Below are positions 48,031-58,935 of a stretch of DNA of 64,000 nt, piece after piece. The DNA is from Spirodela intermedia. Its lineage: Eukaryota > Streptophyta > Magnoliopsida > Alismatales > Araceae. Every line of letters starts with the position of its first letter. Position 1 is the stretch's first letter. The notes under the pieces are model-generated. The model ran no database searches and had not been told where the DNA came from. It was given only the letters and a program-made list of their open reading frames with translations. The stretch is taken from contig LR746269.1 of NCBI GenBank assembly GCA_902729315.2, positions 3,358,001 through 3,422,000 of the forward strand, given 5' to 3'. A program made the translations under genes and the position numbers.

Positions 48031-50129
48031 ATGAGGTCTCCGCCGGGGGGCTTGGGGCCGAGGAGCGTCTGCTGCTGGATCCGTCTAGTTTTGTGCTCGC
48101 TCCTGTTGCCTATTCCTCCGCTTGGCTTGGCCATTGAAGATGGTAAGGGATAGAGTACTGTTTTCTTTTTATTTATTTGCTAATCTCTTGGCGATCGAGG
48201 GGAAGAGATTGGGGAAACCCGGGGGAGAGGGACGGCCCGAGTGCTGCTTGGGCTCCCCGCCGTTCTGCAGTCGGATCGGAAAGAATTCGTTCAAGACTGC
48301 GTGTGATCGCACTAGCCTTCTTTCCCATCGTGGCTTGCATCGATCTCTGATTTTCAGTCATTTCCTCTCTCATCTCCGTAAATGAGGCTGCAATGCGGAG
48401 CGGAGGACCTCCTGCAGTCGCTTAGCCACGGATCTGATCCGTGCGCAGTCTCGATCTACAGCATCCTCTGACTATTCCGCCGGCCGAAGTTTTGCTGAGG
48501 AAATTTATCGCCGTCTCCAAATTGACTCACATCTCTCTCTTACTGTTCATCTTCCTCCCCTGACGATACTCACTGGTAGATGAACGGAGGGGAGGAGAGT
48601 AAAGTCTGGGAACAAGACGGAAACGCGAATGGCCAGCGCAGTCCAGTTCGCTGGATAAAGTACATATTCCTGATTCCCCCATCCTCGTTCCTTCTATGGC
48701 CACCGGCGGCCTGACCCTCTATCGCCAGTCTGTAACCCTCCTCGTAGCACGGCTCCAACGCCGTCGTCGTGTAGGGTCTACTTTTCTCTCTCCCGACATC
48801 CATGGCAGCAGTGTCCGTCTGCCTCGCGACAAAAGGAAGCTCCCGTGACGTCTTATGTCTCAGTGGCTAATGACTGGATGACGGTGGTAATGTGCAGGTC
48901 TGCTGAACAACGGCGACTTCGAGACGCCGCCGCCGCGCGGCTTTCCGGTCTTCAACAACATTGGTGGCGTCGTGGGCGACACCACCGTGCCCGGATGGAC
49001 CACCAACGGCACGGTTGAGCTCGTCGAGTCCGACCAGAAGCAGGGAGGGATGATCCTCATCGTCCCCCAAGGTGCTCTTTAACTCCATGTCTAACTCCAT
49101 GTCACCGCCGGTGCCAGATCCGTGCTAAGCTCTGTACGGTGATGGTGGTCTGATGATGATGCTTGTGATGCAGGTGCGCACGCCGTGAGGCTGGGGAACG
49201 ACGCCCAGGTGCAGCAGGAGTTGGGGACTCTGGAGGGCGGGGCCACCTATGCCCTCACCTTCTGCGCCGCCCGCACCTGCGCGATGCTGGAGTCGCTCAA
49301 CGTCTCGGCCACCCCTTCCGCTGTGACCGCCGCCTCAACAGTGGACCTCCAGACGGTCTACAGCGTTGAAGGATGGGACGCCTACGCGTGGGCCTTCCAG
49401 GCGGCGGGCGGGGACGACGCCGGCGCCACCACCGTCGCGTTCAAGAACCCGGGCATGGAGGACGACCCCAGCTGTGGGCCCGTCATCGACAACATCGCCA
49501 TCAAGAAGCTCTTCGTCCCGGACCGCCCGGAGGGCAACGCCGTCGTGAACGGCGACTTCGAGGAGGGACCATGGATGTTCCCCAACGCCACTCTGGGCGT
49601 GCTGTTCCCTACCAACTTCGCCGAAGAGACGTCGGCCCTCCCCGGCTGGATCGTCGAGTCCGACAGGGCCGTCCGCTACATCGACTCGTACCACTTCTCG
49701 GTGCCGCAGGGGAAGCGCGCGGTGGAGCTGCTCTCCGGCAAGGAAGGCATCATCTCCCAGATGGTGGAGACCACCCCAGGTAAGCAGTACAGCCTCTCCT
49801 TCGCCCTGGGCAGCGCCGGCGACTCCTGCCAGCTGCCCATGGCCGTCATGGCCTTCGCCGGCGACCAGGCGCAGAACGTCCACTACTCGCCCACGGGGAA
49901 CCTGACCTACCAGTCCTCCTCCCTCAACTTCACCGCCACGGCGGAGAGATCCCGCGTTGCCTTCTACAGCGTCTACTACAACACGAGGAGCGACGATCGC
50001 AGCTCGCTCTGCGGGCCAGTGGTGGACGACGTCCGCGTCTTGTCTCTCTCCGGCGGCGCCACCAGCTCGGGGAGACCGGTCTCTGTCCAGCTGCTCGTCG
50101 CGCTCGCCCTCCTCGTGGCCTCGATCTGA
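48031..50129 (+). CDS. DUF642 cell-wall protein, GPI-anchor-like tail
   Basis: A plant-specific apoplastic family with two tandem galactose-binding-like folds. Members bind cell-wall components and affect pectin methylesterase activity. Exons 48031-48142, 48898-49071 and 49174-50129 with clean phases give 413 residues. Residues 1-34 form a signal peptide (LVLCSLLLPIPPLGLA core). Domain 1 opens with LLNNGDFETPP and contains VPGWTTNGTVE and VPQGAHAVRLGN; domain 2 opens with VVNGDFEEGPW and repeats the pattern with LPGWIVESDRAVRYI and VPQGKRAVELL. Each ends in a CGPVID/CGPVVD motif (SCGPVIDNIAIKK, LCGPVVDDVRVLS). The last 20 residues are hydrophobic (VQLLVALALLVASI), as in GPI-anchored members. 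The gene next to it (DUF538) starts only 288 bases after the stop. Confidence 0.95.
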
Positions 50130-50416
50130 GCGAAGTTCTTCCGAGGTCCACCGCAGTAGATGTAGCCATAGCAGTGGCGGTGAGCTGGTCACCGCCCAGG
50201 TCTTTAGGTAATTTACTGGAATATGAGTGGCTTTTACTATTCCTCTTCGTTAGCTACGACTTCATCATCGACTATCACACTGCGCCCGACTGACCGAGTC
50301 GGCCCATCGGCCCAATTACTAATTCCTCAGTTATATTTTGATCCGAAAATGATCTGCTATGCCCACACGTTTGGTGGTACCCACGGGTGCTCTTATCTCT
50401 CTCTCTCTCTCTCTTC

Positions 50417-50875
50417 ATGGGGGCGTCGATCGTCGACGCCCACCGCGACGGGGCGGAGATCTGCAGAGGGGATGAGGCGTGCCGGGAGAGCTCGGTGGGG
50501 CTGTTGCGGGAGTTCCGGCTGCCGGAAGGGCTGCTCCCGCTGGAGGACATCGAGGAGTTCGGCCACCACCGCGAGTCCGGCTTCGTCTGGCTCCGGCAGC
50601 GGCGCCCTCGCAACCACGCCTTCCGCCAGATCAATCGCCTCGTCTCCTACGCCACCGAGGTGACGGGCTTCGTCGAACCGGGCCGCATCCGGCGGCTGAC
50701 CGGTGTCAAGTCCAGGGAGCTCCTCCTCTGGATCTCCGTCAGCGAGTTCTTCGTCGACCCGGGCGACCCCTCCAGGATCACCTTCCGGACAACCACCGGG
50801 ATATCGCGTTCCTTCCCCTCCTCCGCCTTCAATCTGGAGCCCCACCCGCAGCCGCCATCGTCCGGAGGGACTTAG
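50417..50875 (+). CDS. DUF538 family protein
   Basis: A plant-specific family of about 150-180 residues with a beta-barrel-like fold and no settled biochemical role; some members are linked to stress and chlorophyll breakdown. The single-exon frame gives 152 residues. Recognisable parts are the N-terminal LLREFRLPEGLLPLEDIEEF (family: LLxxxxLPxGLLPL), GFVWLRQ, the central VTGFVEPGRIRRLTGVKSRE (family: I-x-x-G-x-I-x-x-L-x-GVK) and LLLWISVSEFFVD. No signal peptide is seen, as in many members. The ATG at 50417 is chosen because the bases before it are a (CT)n tract, and the upstream in-frame extension uses a GTG. Confidence 0.92.
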   Translation: MGASIVDAHRDGAEICRGDEACRESSVGLLREFRLPEGLLPLEDIEEFGHHRESGFVWLRQRRPRNHAFRQINRLVSYATEVTGFVEPGRIRRLTGVKSRELLLWISVSEFFVDPGDPSRITFRTTTGISRSFPSSAFNLEPHPQPPSSGGT

Positions 50876-51676
50876 ATGGAAGTCGAAACCCGAGGTCAGC
50901 GGCCGTGCGGATCAGGAAGGGGTATCCGTCATCTAATCGATTTCCTCCGAGATCGATTCCGCCGTTGATTGATTGATTGATGTTCAATTCAGATCGTCGC
51001 ACCACTCTGGATCGTCTGTACGTATATATATACGTATAAATTCCTTAATCGAGATCTTATTCTCTTATTAAGTTTGCAATCCGGCCGTGTTATTCAATCC
51101 AGGCCCCCGTGTTTATTTCTTCCATCGGTACATATATTCATCACGGAAGACTGCTGAATTTTGAATCACGCAGCAACTTCGCACCAGTGAATGCAATAAT
51201 TTACCCGGTCACAATCAATATCAGTACTAGACTTTATCGAGCCCTTCGTTGTCTTTTCTGTTTCTACCCTTTTAATGACCATAGGCGTTTTTCTTTTGGT
51301 CTCCTATTGAGTTCTACGGGGGTACTGCGTGACGGGAGGGCGTAGGAGACGCTGACGGGAAGAAGGAAGCGTCATTGTTGACGATAGGCCGTAATCATAA
51401 AACGCTGGAATAATTTGGTCAACCCTGGAAAAATCCCCGGATATCTCGCAAGGATAAAATCTTTATTTTTCTAGCGGTGGGCAGGGCTTAAGGAAGTTAA
51501 CCAATGAGGGGGCGCTGGATCCCGCTCGGCGACGAGCAGAATGTCCCGCGAAAGGATGAAGATTCCGCCGGTGAGATGGATGGAGATCAGGGAGGAGATT
51601 AGAATCTATCCCACCGCCGAAAGCTCGCAGAAGCAGAGGATCTGCGAGGGGCAAACTGCAACAGTCGCAGCCCGGC
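50876..51676. other. Intergenic between convergent DUF538 and CAT genes
   Basis: Both 3' ends face each other across 0.8 kb. A perfect 18-base palindrome, TACGTATATATATACGTA, lies at 51019-51036. No gene is seen. Confidence 0.5.
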
Positions 51677-53512
51677 TCAAGGTCCCTCCCCGCCGCCGCT
51701 GGCGTTGCCCCCCTTGTCCGCCGGCGATGCCTCCGACGCCTGCTGCTGCTGGTCCACGTCGTAGGTGGCGTGGAGGCCGACGATGAGGTAGTAGGCGAGC
51801 ATCACCGCCGTGCAGACGCCGAACCTCATGAAGGCGTCGGAGCCGAGTGAGGCCATGAGGAACAGGTTGGCGGCGATGGAGAGGGAAGGGAGCCACGGCA
51901 CCAGGGGCGCCCCCCACACCCTGGGTGCCCTCTGCTGCGGCACCGCCAGGGCCAGTCCCAGCGTCGCCAGGAGCCACACCGCGCCGCCGCCGGCGTACCC
52001 GGCCCAGGCCCGGTAGTCCGAGACCCAGCAGGCGGCCATGCCGGCGGAGGACCCTACGATGAGCACGAGCAGGGAGAGGAGCTTGAGCCGGCCTGACCTC
52101 TTCGTGACTCCCCGGACGTAGTAGCGGCGGATCAGGAGAGAGACGGCGGTGAGCATGAAGATGAAGAGGGTGCTGATGGAGGAGACGGTGGCGAGGACGT
52201 CGAGACTGGAGAAGAGGGCGATGCAGGCGGCGGCGCCGGTGATGAGCACGGTGGCGTTGACGGGTGTGCCGGTCTTGGGGTGGACGAGGGCGAAGAAGGG
52301 GGGGATCATGTGGGCGCGGGCGATCTGCGTTGTGTAGCGGCTCTGCCCGAGGGCGCCGACCAGCAGCCCCGTAGTCATCCCCTTGAGCGCACCGAGCGAC
52401 ACCAGGTATTTGGCCCAGCGCATGCCGACGGCGGCGAAGGCGACGGAGAAGGCGGCGTCGGGGTCGAGGGCCTCGTAGCTCTGCATCATGCAGAGCACCA
52501 GCGCCATGACGCAGTAGACGGCAGTGATGGCTGCCATGGAGCCAACGAGGCCAAGGGGGATGTCGCGGGCGGGGTTCCTCGTCTCCTCTGCCATGGTGGC
52601 AACCATGTCGAAGCCTGTGTAGGCCCAGTAGACCACCCCCGCCGCCCGGAAAACCCCCTTTGCCCCGAAGGGGAAGAAGGGGGTCAGGTTGGAGGGGGCG
52701 GCGTGGACGGACCCGCCGACGACGATGAAGCCGATGACGGCGATGCTGACCAGGGAGGTGACCCAGTTGAAGCAGGAGGCCCGCCGGGTGCCGGAGGCGG
52801 CGAAGGCGGAGCAGGCCACCAGGACCGCTACCGCGATGGGGTCGAGGAGGTTGAAGCCGTCGGCCAGGGCGGGCACGCGGATGCGGAGGGAGTCGGGATG
52901 GCGGTCGATGAGGGTGGCGAAGTAGGAGGTCCAGGACCGCGCCACCCCGGCGGCGCCGACGAGGGCCTCCAGGAGGATGTTCGCGGCGGCGATGTAGGCG
53001 ACGAAATCGCCCAGCTCGACGCGGAGGTAGGTGAAAGACCCCCCCGCGGAGGGGATCTCGACGGCGAACTCGGCGTAGCAGAAGACAGAGAGGAGGGCAG
53101 TGAAGCCCGCGGCGGCGTAGGCGAGGACGATGGCGGGGCCGGAGTCGTACCTGGCCTCGAGGCCCGTGAGGACGAACACGCCGGACCCGACGACGGCGCC
53201 GAAGCCGAGCCAGGCGAGATCCCACCAGGTGAGGCACTTACGGAGACCGTGCTCGCTGCGTTTGGGGAGGAGGCGGAGCTCGGCAGCCGACGTGGAGCGA
53301 CGCAGCAGGCGAGAGCGCAGGCGGGGCCCCGTCTCCGCTACGGCGGCAGCGTAGGCCGCCCAGGAAGCGAAGGATGGCCCGGGGAAAAAGTCCTCTTTGC
53401 TCCACCGCCAGTATCCACGGCGACCGCCCTCGCTGGGGGACGGGGGCCACCCATCGAGACGCCCTCCTCCTCCCTCGCTGGACTTGTCGCCCATGTCGTC
53501 CATGTCGCCCAT
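51677..53512 (-). CDS. CAT: Cationic amino acid transporter (CAT family), single exon
   Basis: A membrane carrier of the amino acid-polyamine-organocation superfamily that moves Arg, Lys and other amino acids across the plasma membrane or tonoplast. The frame gives 611 residues, the usual length, with about 14 hydrophobic helices. Family marks: KCLTWWDLAWLGFGAVVGSG in helix 1 (the GxVVGSG substrate loop), PSAGGSFTYLRVELGD, AANILLEALVGAAGVARSW, GVVYWAYTGFDMVATMAEET (FxGFDxVAxxAEE) and NPARDIPLG. The long charged N-terminus (1-100) with SKEDFFPGPSFASW is typical of CAT1/5/8-like members. The ATG at 53512 was chosen because the in-frame extension to 53602 lacks an ATG and runs into a GA repeat. 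Very high GC creates long false frames on both strands (52280-53539 plus; 51606-53237 minus). Confidence 0.95.
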   Translation of the reverse strand: MGDMDDMGDKSSEGGGGRLDGWPPSPSEGGRRGYWRWSKEDFFPGPSFASWAAYAAAVAETGPRLRSRLLRRSTSAAELRLLPKRSEHGLRKCLTWWDLAWLGFGAVVGSGVFVLTGLEARYDSGPAIVLAYAAAGFTALLSVFCYAEFAVEIPSAGGSFTYLRVELGDFVAYIAAANILLEALVGAAGVARSWTSYFATLIDRHPDSLRIRVPALADGFNLLDPIAVAVLVACSAFAASGTRRASCFNWVTSLVSIAVIGFIVVGGSVHAAPSNLTPFFPFGAKGVFRAAGVVYWAYTGFDMVATMAEETRNPARDIPLGLVGSMAAITAVYCVMALVLCMMQSYEALDPDAAFSVAFAAVGMRWAKYLVSLGALKGMTTGLLVGALGQSRYTTQIARAHMIPPFFALVHPKTGTPVNATVLITGAAACIALFSSLDVLATVSSISTLFIFMLTAVSLLIRRYYVRGVTKRSGRLKLLSLLVLIVGSSAGMAACWVSDYRAWAGYAGGGAVWLLATLGLALAVPQQRAPRVWGAPLVPWLPSLSIAANLFLMASLGSDAFMRFGVCTAVMLAYYLIVGLHATYDVDQQQQASEASPADKGGNASGGGEGP

Positions 53513-55207
53513 GTTGAGACTCCTTTGATACGATACTGATGAATCAAACCTTAAACCCTCAAGCCACACAAGGTGAGAGAGAGAGAGAGAGAGTCCCAAC
53601 AAACAGGCCGGGCTCTACGGCGGGCAGGGGCAGATTCCGTTACTCAGTTCCGGCTGACTGGGATAAATATAATATTTAAATCTCTTTCGAGCGGAGGCAG
53701 ATTTTTAGTAAGAATTAAATTAAAATCTCCAAACCGACGGTCCTGGCTCGCCGCTAGTGAGCCTGGCTGGGCCCCGGGCAGCGCTGGCTATGGGCCCCCC
53801 TCATGTGCCGGAAGAGAGTGCTAAGGGCAGAGGGCCCCCACCTCGAACATTCGCTTCAATTGTCGGAAGATCGAAGCGTGCTCGCGCGACGCGCGCGGAG
53901 AGGCGGGCGGGCTGGCACGGCACGAGCTGTACAGTGCGAGCGTGGTTGGGCGAGGCGACTCGCGCGAGCGCGGCGCATCACTCTCGCAAACGGTGGTCCC
54001 CCACCCCGACGGCGGCCCGGACCCGGATTCAGAGCCGGAATCTCCCCCGCCACATGTGTGTGGGGAGGAACGGATCTGTACGATGGCCCTGTATTTCAGT
54101 GGATTGCATCACAAGGGCACTCCGCCACTTATAATAAACACACTAGGGGGGGCAGGCTAGTGCTTCCACTGGTGCGGCTGTGCCCCCGACGCGGGCTTCT
54201 GGGAGCTATAAGGGCTCCTATTGCAGGACGACGATTGGGCGGCGGGACAAGGCACCATTGCTAGTTACGATTATGACTTCGAAATGTTCGCCCGTAATCT
54301 GATGCATAGTAGCTTGGCACCACTGATTTTTCAGCCAAATGCAATGACTAATTGTGTTAATCAACAATTCATTTCGTATCATGAACATCAAGAAGGTAAA
54401 ACTAACTTGTCTCACGATGGTATAAACCCAACTCAAGTTCCCTATTGGTGGATGAACAACACAACTCCCGGTAAATCCTCGTCCACAATGATAATAAGAG
54501 TGGACACCAAATGATTAAAAAGTAATGCGGTACAAACAATTAATGTCGCAAGCCAATTATCTATTTGGTAAGATAGGCCACACATTTACAGTTCATAGTC
54601 AAAATCAAACAATCCTTTTCCTTATTGTTTGACATAAACTTTCTTCTGTCGTCGAGTTCATCTTAGGACACTTGCTTATGCTTTAACAGGTGCTCCCACC
54701 CGCCTGCGTCTGACATAACACGTAAAATAACGTTCATAATAGTAGTATTTCACTCGCGAGCCACCTGGAGAGCCGCACCTCCCACTTATCTTCTTTCCCA
54801 AAGTTAAGAGTGAAGTTCAACATTATCGTCTTCCCCCGCTGACCGTCGCGTCCCCGAACTATTTAATGACGTCATTAGGTTGACTCTATGTATCCGCTGT
54901 ATTTTGTGCTTGACGTCATCAACCGGGTGGGGCGATTCGATGGAATATATTCGGAGGCGTCCGCAGATGGGTGAGGGGGAGAGAGAGGAGGTTCTGCACC
55001 TGCACCTTGGAACTCTGTTCAGAGTCTGCCTGCCGGAGTTTTGAACGTTGTCATGGAGAGGACAGAAGAGGAACAGGATGACGAGGGGAGGGAGGAAGGA
55101 CAGGCACTCGGATTTTCTGCCTCTCTCTCTCTCCTTCCCTCCCTGGTTGTCGATATACAGAGACGACAGTGACCTCCTCTCTAGGCTTCCCTCCGCTTTC
55201 AGCGACC
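53513..55207. other. Intergenic between CAT and the two-helix membrane protein gene
   Basis: The CAT leader contains a (GA)n run (53574-53592 on the plus strand, CT on the coding strand). GC-rich frames at 53757-54264 look compositional. The frame 54221-54514 has no known relative. Two perfect TGACGTCA palindromes lie at 54867-54874 and 54911-54918. Confidence 0.45.
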
Positions 55208-55894
55208 TCATTGGCGGCTGTCACTGGCGACGAGGAGGGCAGCGGCGCCAGCGCTGGCGTGGTCGGCGAGCTGCAGGGACTCCTCCTCCCTCTCGATGAA
55301 CTCCAGCTGCTTCGCGATGAACGCCTCGATCTTCTGCCGGAATCGTTCGTTGTCGTCCGCCGCACTTCCCTCTCCGACGCGCACCTCCTTATCTCCCTCC
55401 GCCCACCACGTCCCCGCCACTTCCCGGGGACGACGGACGTTGGTCTCCGACCGGCGGAGCGCCTTCTCCACGCCGTCCTTCCTTGCGACAGGTCGGACTT
55501 TCCCCGACTTGGATCGCCTGACACGAAAGGCGGCCTCCGGCTTCTCCTTTAGCGGGGATGCGGCGGTGGTGGAGACGGCGGCGGCGGAGGGAGGTGGAAA
55601 AGAAGGCGGGCGAGGGTCGCCGGTCGTGCCGCCGGGCACGCTGGACTTAGCGATGAGGGCCAAGATGATGACGTTGCCGACCACGAAGGCGCAGACGGGA
55701 TGGAGGAGGAAGGAAGGTAGCCGGCGGAGTCCGGCGCAGAGAGCCAGGACGGCAGGGAGGCGCGCGGAGAACCAGGAGAGGAGAACCATGGCGGCGACGG
55801 CCTCAAGCAGGAAGCGGGATAGCGCCCCCGCCTGCCGCAACCGGCGATACCTCCGCATCGCCCTCCCTTTCTCCGCCTTCACAGCGTCCAACAT
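55208..55894 (-). CDS. Membrane protein of unknown function, DUF4408/DUF761-like
   Basis: A complete single-exon frame of 228 residues. Two hydrophobic segments near the N-terminus (about 25-50, FLLEAVAAMVLLSWF; and 66-85, LHPVCAFVVGNVIILALIA) are followed by a Pro/Ser/Ala-rich and basic linker, then a C-terminal helix with FRQKIEAFIAKQLEFIEREE. The layout of two membrane spans plus a short C-terminal FxxKxExFI helix resembles plant DUF4408/DUF761 proteins. No function is established. A GA repeat lies 30 bases before the ATG on the coding strand. An antisense frame of 289 codons (55296-56165) is considered a shadow. Confidence 0.75.
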   Translation of the reverse strand: MLDAVKAEKGRAMRRYRRLRQAGALSRFLLEAVAAMVLLSWFSARLPAVLALCAGLRRLPSFLLHPVCAFVVGNVIILALIAKSSVPGGTTGDPRPPSFPPPSAAAVSTTAASPLKEKPEAAFRVRRSKSGKVRPVARKDGVEKALRRSETNVRRPREVAGTWWAEGDKEVRVGEGSAADDNERFRQKIEAFIAKQLEFIEREEESLQLADHASAGAAALLVASDSRQ

Positions 55895-55923
55895 CCTTCC
55901 TCCCCCCCCTTCGTTCCCTCAGA

Positions 55924-55954
<31 letters not shown>

Positions 55955-56477
55955 TTCCCATCGGGGCCCTTGGCGGATGGCAGATTATAAACTCCGCCCG
56001 CGCGTGGGTCCCAGGCGGGTCCATCCCCGGCCGTCTCCGACCATGTCCGGCGGCGGCGACGAGAGCAGAGAGAGTGCAACGTTCCGGCAAACCATCCGCA
56101 CCGCCGATGGCTATAATGCTTCCGGCGGCGGGCGAAGGAATCGTCCCTTCCGTCGGGAACCGTGATTGCTCGCTGCCCAGTCGGTCGGCGATGGCGGAGA
56201 GAGGGGACGATGCCCCGGCGTCAGGCCCCACCTTCTCCTCTCATCTCCCTGCAATGGATGCCCGGCGGGCCCGTCGTTGGACCGCAGAGCAAGAAGATGC
56301 GGGCCGGAGCCTCCAGGAAGATTGGAATGTTGGCACAGTGCAGAGAGAGAGAGAGAGAGATAGAGCAATTGCAGAGCCCCCTGGATGAACAGGAGTCATC
56401 TCGAAGAGGCAGAACTTGGCCTTCCCAGGCCTCGGCCCAGAGGAGGGAGGAGGCAACGCCGATGGGAAATCTCGAGT
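55895..56477. other. Short gap between the membrane protein and mannanase genes
   Basis: It holds the leader of the membrane protein gene, with (CT)n at 55925-55950, and the mannanase 3' untranslated region, with (GA)n at 56341-56361. No gene. Confidence 0.5.
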
Positions 56478-58177
56478 TTAGGTCCCGTCGCTGACGGAGC
56501 TCCGGGAAGGTTGTGCATTCATGGCCCTGGCCTTCTCGAGCTTCTCGACGTTCCTTAGCCTCGCCCCCAGCTTGCCCAGATACCTCAGCCTCCGGCCCTG
56601 CTCGGTGATGATGCTCGCCGTCGATGGGGGGATCTCCTGGAAGACGATCTCGTACCCGTCTCCGTAGACCTCCATCCCCTGTTCCAGCAGGTGCCAGAAC
56701 AGGGCACCGGCGGCGGAGCCGCCGGCCCTGGCGGAGCGGTAAACCTTGGTGTAGACGGCGGTGAGGAGGGCATCCCTCTGTGCGGCGCTGAAGCCGAGGT
56801 CCTTCCGCGATATGCCGAACTCCGCCAGGAGCAGCGGCATCCGGAGGATCAGCCGCGCGTCGGCAATGTGGGTGTCCAGCCATCGCTCCAGGAAGGCCAG
56901 CTGCGTCTGGTGGTCCGATCCTGAGAGCCTGAGAGGAGGAAGAAGAAGAAGACCAGGGAGGAGCTCTGCTCCGTCATGGAGAATAGGTTGGACGAAGAAG
57001 AAGAGTCCACGGCGAGGAGGAGAGAATAGAAGGTGAGGCGCCACCATTGATCCGGGTAGGAGTGGATGGTCGCGAAGTCGACGCCGTGGACCAGATTATT
57101 CGATATGAAGTCCGTGCCGACGTTGAGGCCCGGGAGGAACCGCTTCTGCGGCGGCGCCGCCGGCCCGTAGAAACCTTCCAGCCCCGCCTCCAGCAGGTGA
57201 TTCCAGTCGATGGACTTCACGTGGGCTGCCATTTCCTCAATCCAGCTCTGACGCAGAGGAACCAGACGCATTATCATCAGCTAGGGAAGGAAGGAACCCT
57301 TGGACTAATGGAGCGGAGGACCAGGGCCGCATCTGACCTGCAGGGTTCTTCCTGACGGATCGGACGGGCATCTCGGTTCGTTCATCAACTCCCATGCCAG
57401 TATCGTCGGGTCGTCCCTGTACATCACCCCCGTGAGCGTGTTCCTCCTCGTGATCACAGCCTTCATCCGAAGAAAGAGAAACAAGAGAGAGAAAACAATG
57501 AGGACAAGTCACCAAATCGCGTCCCTTCTCTCTCTCTCCCCGTCGGTCTTTGCTGTTACCTTGACGTGGTTTTTGAAGAAGAACCTGACCAGAGGGTTAG
57601 AGAAGAAGTCGTCGTCGGAGAAGACGTTCTGGCCTCGGGCCCTGGCCCAGGACACATACTGCTTCTTCCCCCCGAAGCTCTCGTAGTTGTTTGCGAAGCT
57701 CAGCACTAATCTGATTCCATGCTTGCTCGCCTCGGCGACCACAAAATCCAGGCCCTACGGATCGAACCAGAGATTCAGTATCGGGTGGGTAGAGAACCAT
57801 GGAAGGTCGACTCACAGCAGACGGAAGAGGAAGAAGACGATGATGGCGGATGGATGTACCCGGAAGACCTGCTCGTCGTACACGCCGGGGGACACCTGAA
57901 GGGCCCGGTAGCCGCCGTCGCTGAAGGCCCAGGTCCTGCACACAGTGAGGCCGTGGCTGGCGGCCTCCTGGAAGGCCATAGAGACCTTGCTCCGGTGGGC
58001 GGCGTCGGCGGCCACCGACATTAGCCAGTAGGCGTTGAAGCCATTGGCGAAGAAGGGGCTTCCGTTAACGGTGAAGTGGAGGCCGCTGACCCTGACGAAG
58101 GCTGCCGCATCAGCTCGCAGATGGCGCTGGTTCAGGAGGCAGACCAGCAGCAGCAGAAGCGCCGCCGCCCTCTTCAT
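56478..58177 (-). CDS. MAN: Mannan endo-1,4-beta-mannosidase (GH5 subfamily 7)
   Basis: A secreted hydrolase that cuts the backbone of mannans in cell walls and seed reserves. Exons 58177-57860, 57754-57560, 57460-57338, 57247-57045 and 56928-56478 have GT-AG borders and closing phases and give 429 residues. Residues 1-25 are a signal peptide ([12 protein letters not shown]). Marks in order: [48 protein letters not shown], the acid/base Glu199 in [34 protein letters not shown], the nucleophile Glu316 in LLLAEFGIS, and [20 protein letters not shown]. Length and both catalytic residues are normal, so the enzyme should be active. The last joint uses the acceptor at 56929, which alone keeps the frame. 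Confidence 0.95.
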
Positions 58178-58902
58178 CTTCCCCCCCTTCCGCCCTCCGC
58201 CGCGGCAATGGAGCCCGAGCCGGCGGTTCCCTCGACATATAAACTGCAGACATAAGCGAGGAGATCACCCGGCGACTTGCTGATTACTATTCAGAAGTAG
58301 AGCCCACTGCAACAGCGGCGCAGTGCCCTCGCTAGGCTCTTGATTGATGATGCGGCAGCCGCCATGTGCGAGGAGATTAAACTACCGAACCCCCGTCTCC
58401 TACCGACTCCTAAAAAGGTATCATATCTTTAATAGGTTCTCTCCTTCCTCTGGTTCATCGTCCTTTCCCGCTAAGGGAGGTGAGCGTCGGCATGTGAGCT
58501 TGTCTGCCCGACAGCGAGAGGACAGCGACAGCAGTGAGGGGGGGCGCCCCGCCCGGTCGTCTTCTTCCCCTTCTCTCCCTCCTCCATCTCCCCGGCGAGC
58601 GGCCGTCCAGGCTCCACAAATGGGGGAGGATAATCTCTGCTGCAGGGAAATGGAATGGCCTTCGAGGTCCCAGCGAGCATCATCACGTACGTTCGCTCGT
58701 TCATTCCCTTCATTGTTCACCATCTTGGTTCTTTATTGCTCTTGGGTTTCATCCCCTCTGCCGCAGATCAGAGAGAAAGTTAAAAAGAAGGGAGAGGAGA
58801 GAAAATAAGGAGGGGAGAGGAGGAGGAGAGGCCCTATGGGGCGAGGGACGGAAAATCAATGATTCGGCCCACCCGAGCAATAGACGACGCGTGTGTGTGT
58901 GT

Positions 58903-58935
<33 letters not shown>

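Noticed and set aside
49335-50192. A 285-codon minus frame opposite DUF642
   Set aside because: Compositional shadow; it overlaps all of DUF642 exon 3 and has no recognisable domain.
52280-53539. A 419-codon plus-strand frame opposite the CAT gene, and a 543-codon minus frame at 51606-53237
   Set aside because: Both are shadows of a very GC-rich real gene: Gly/Glu/Asp- or Arg-rich products with no family marks, while the 611-residue CAT frame has all the expected motifs.
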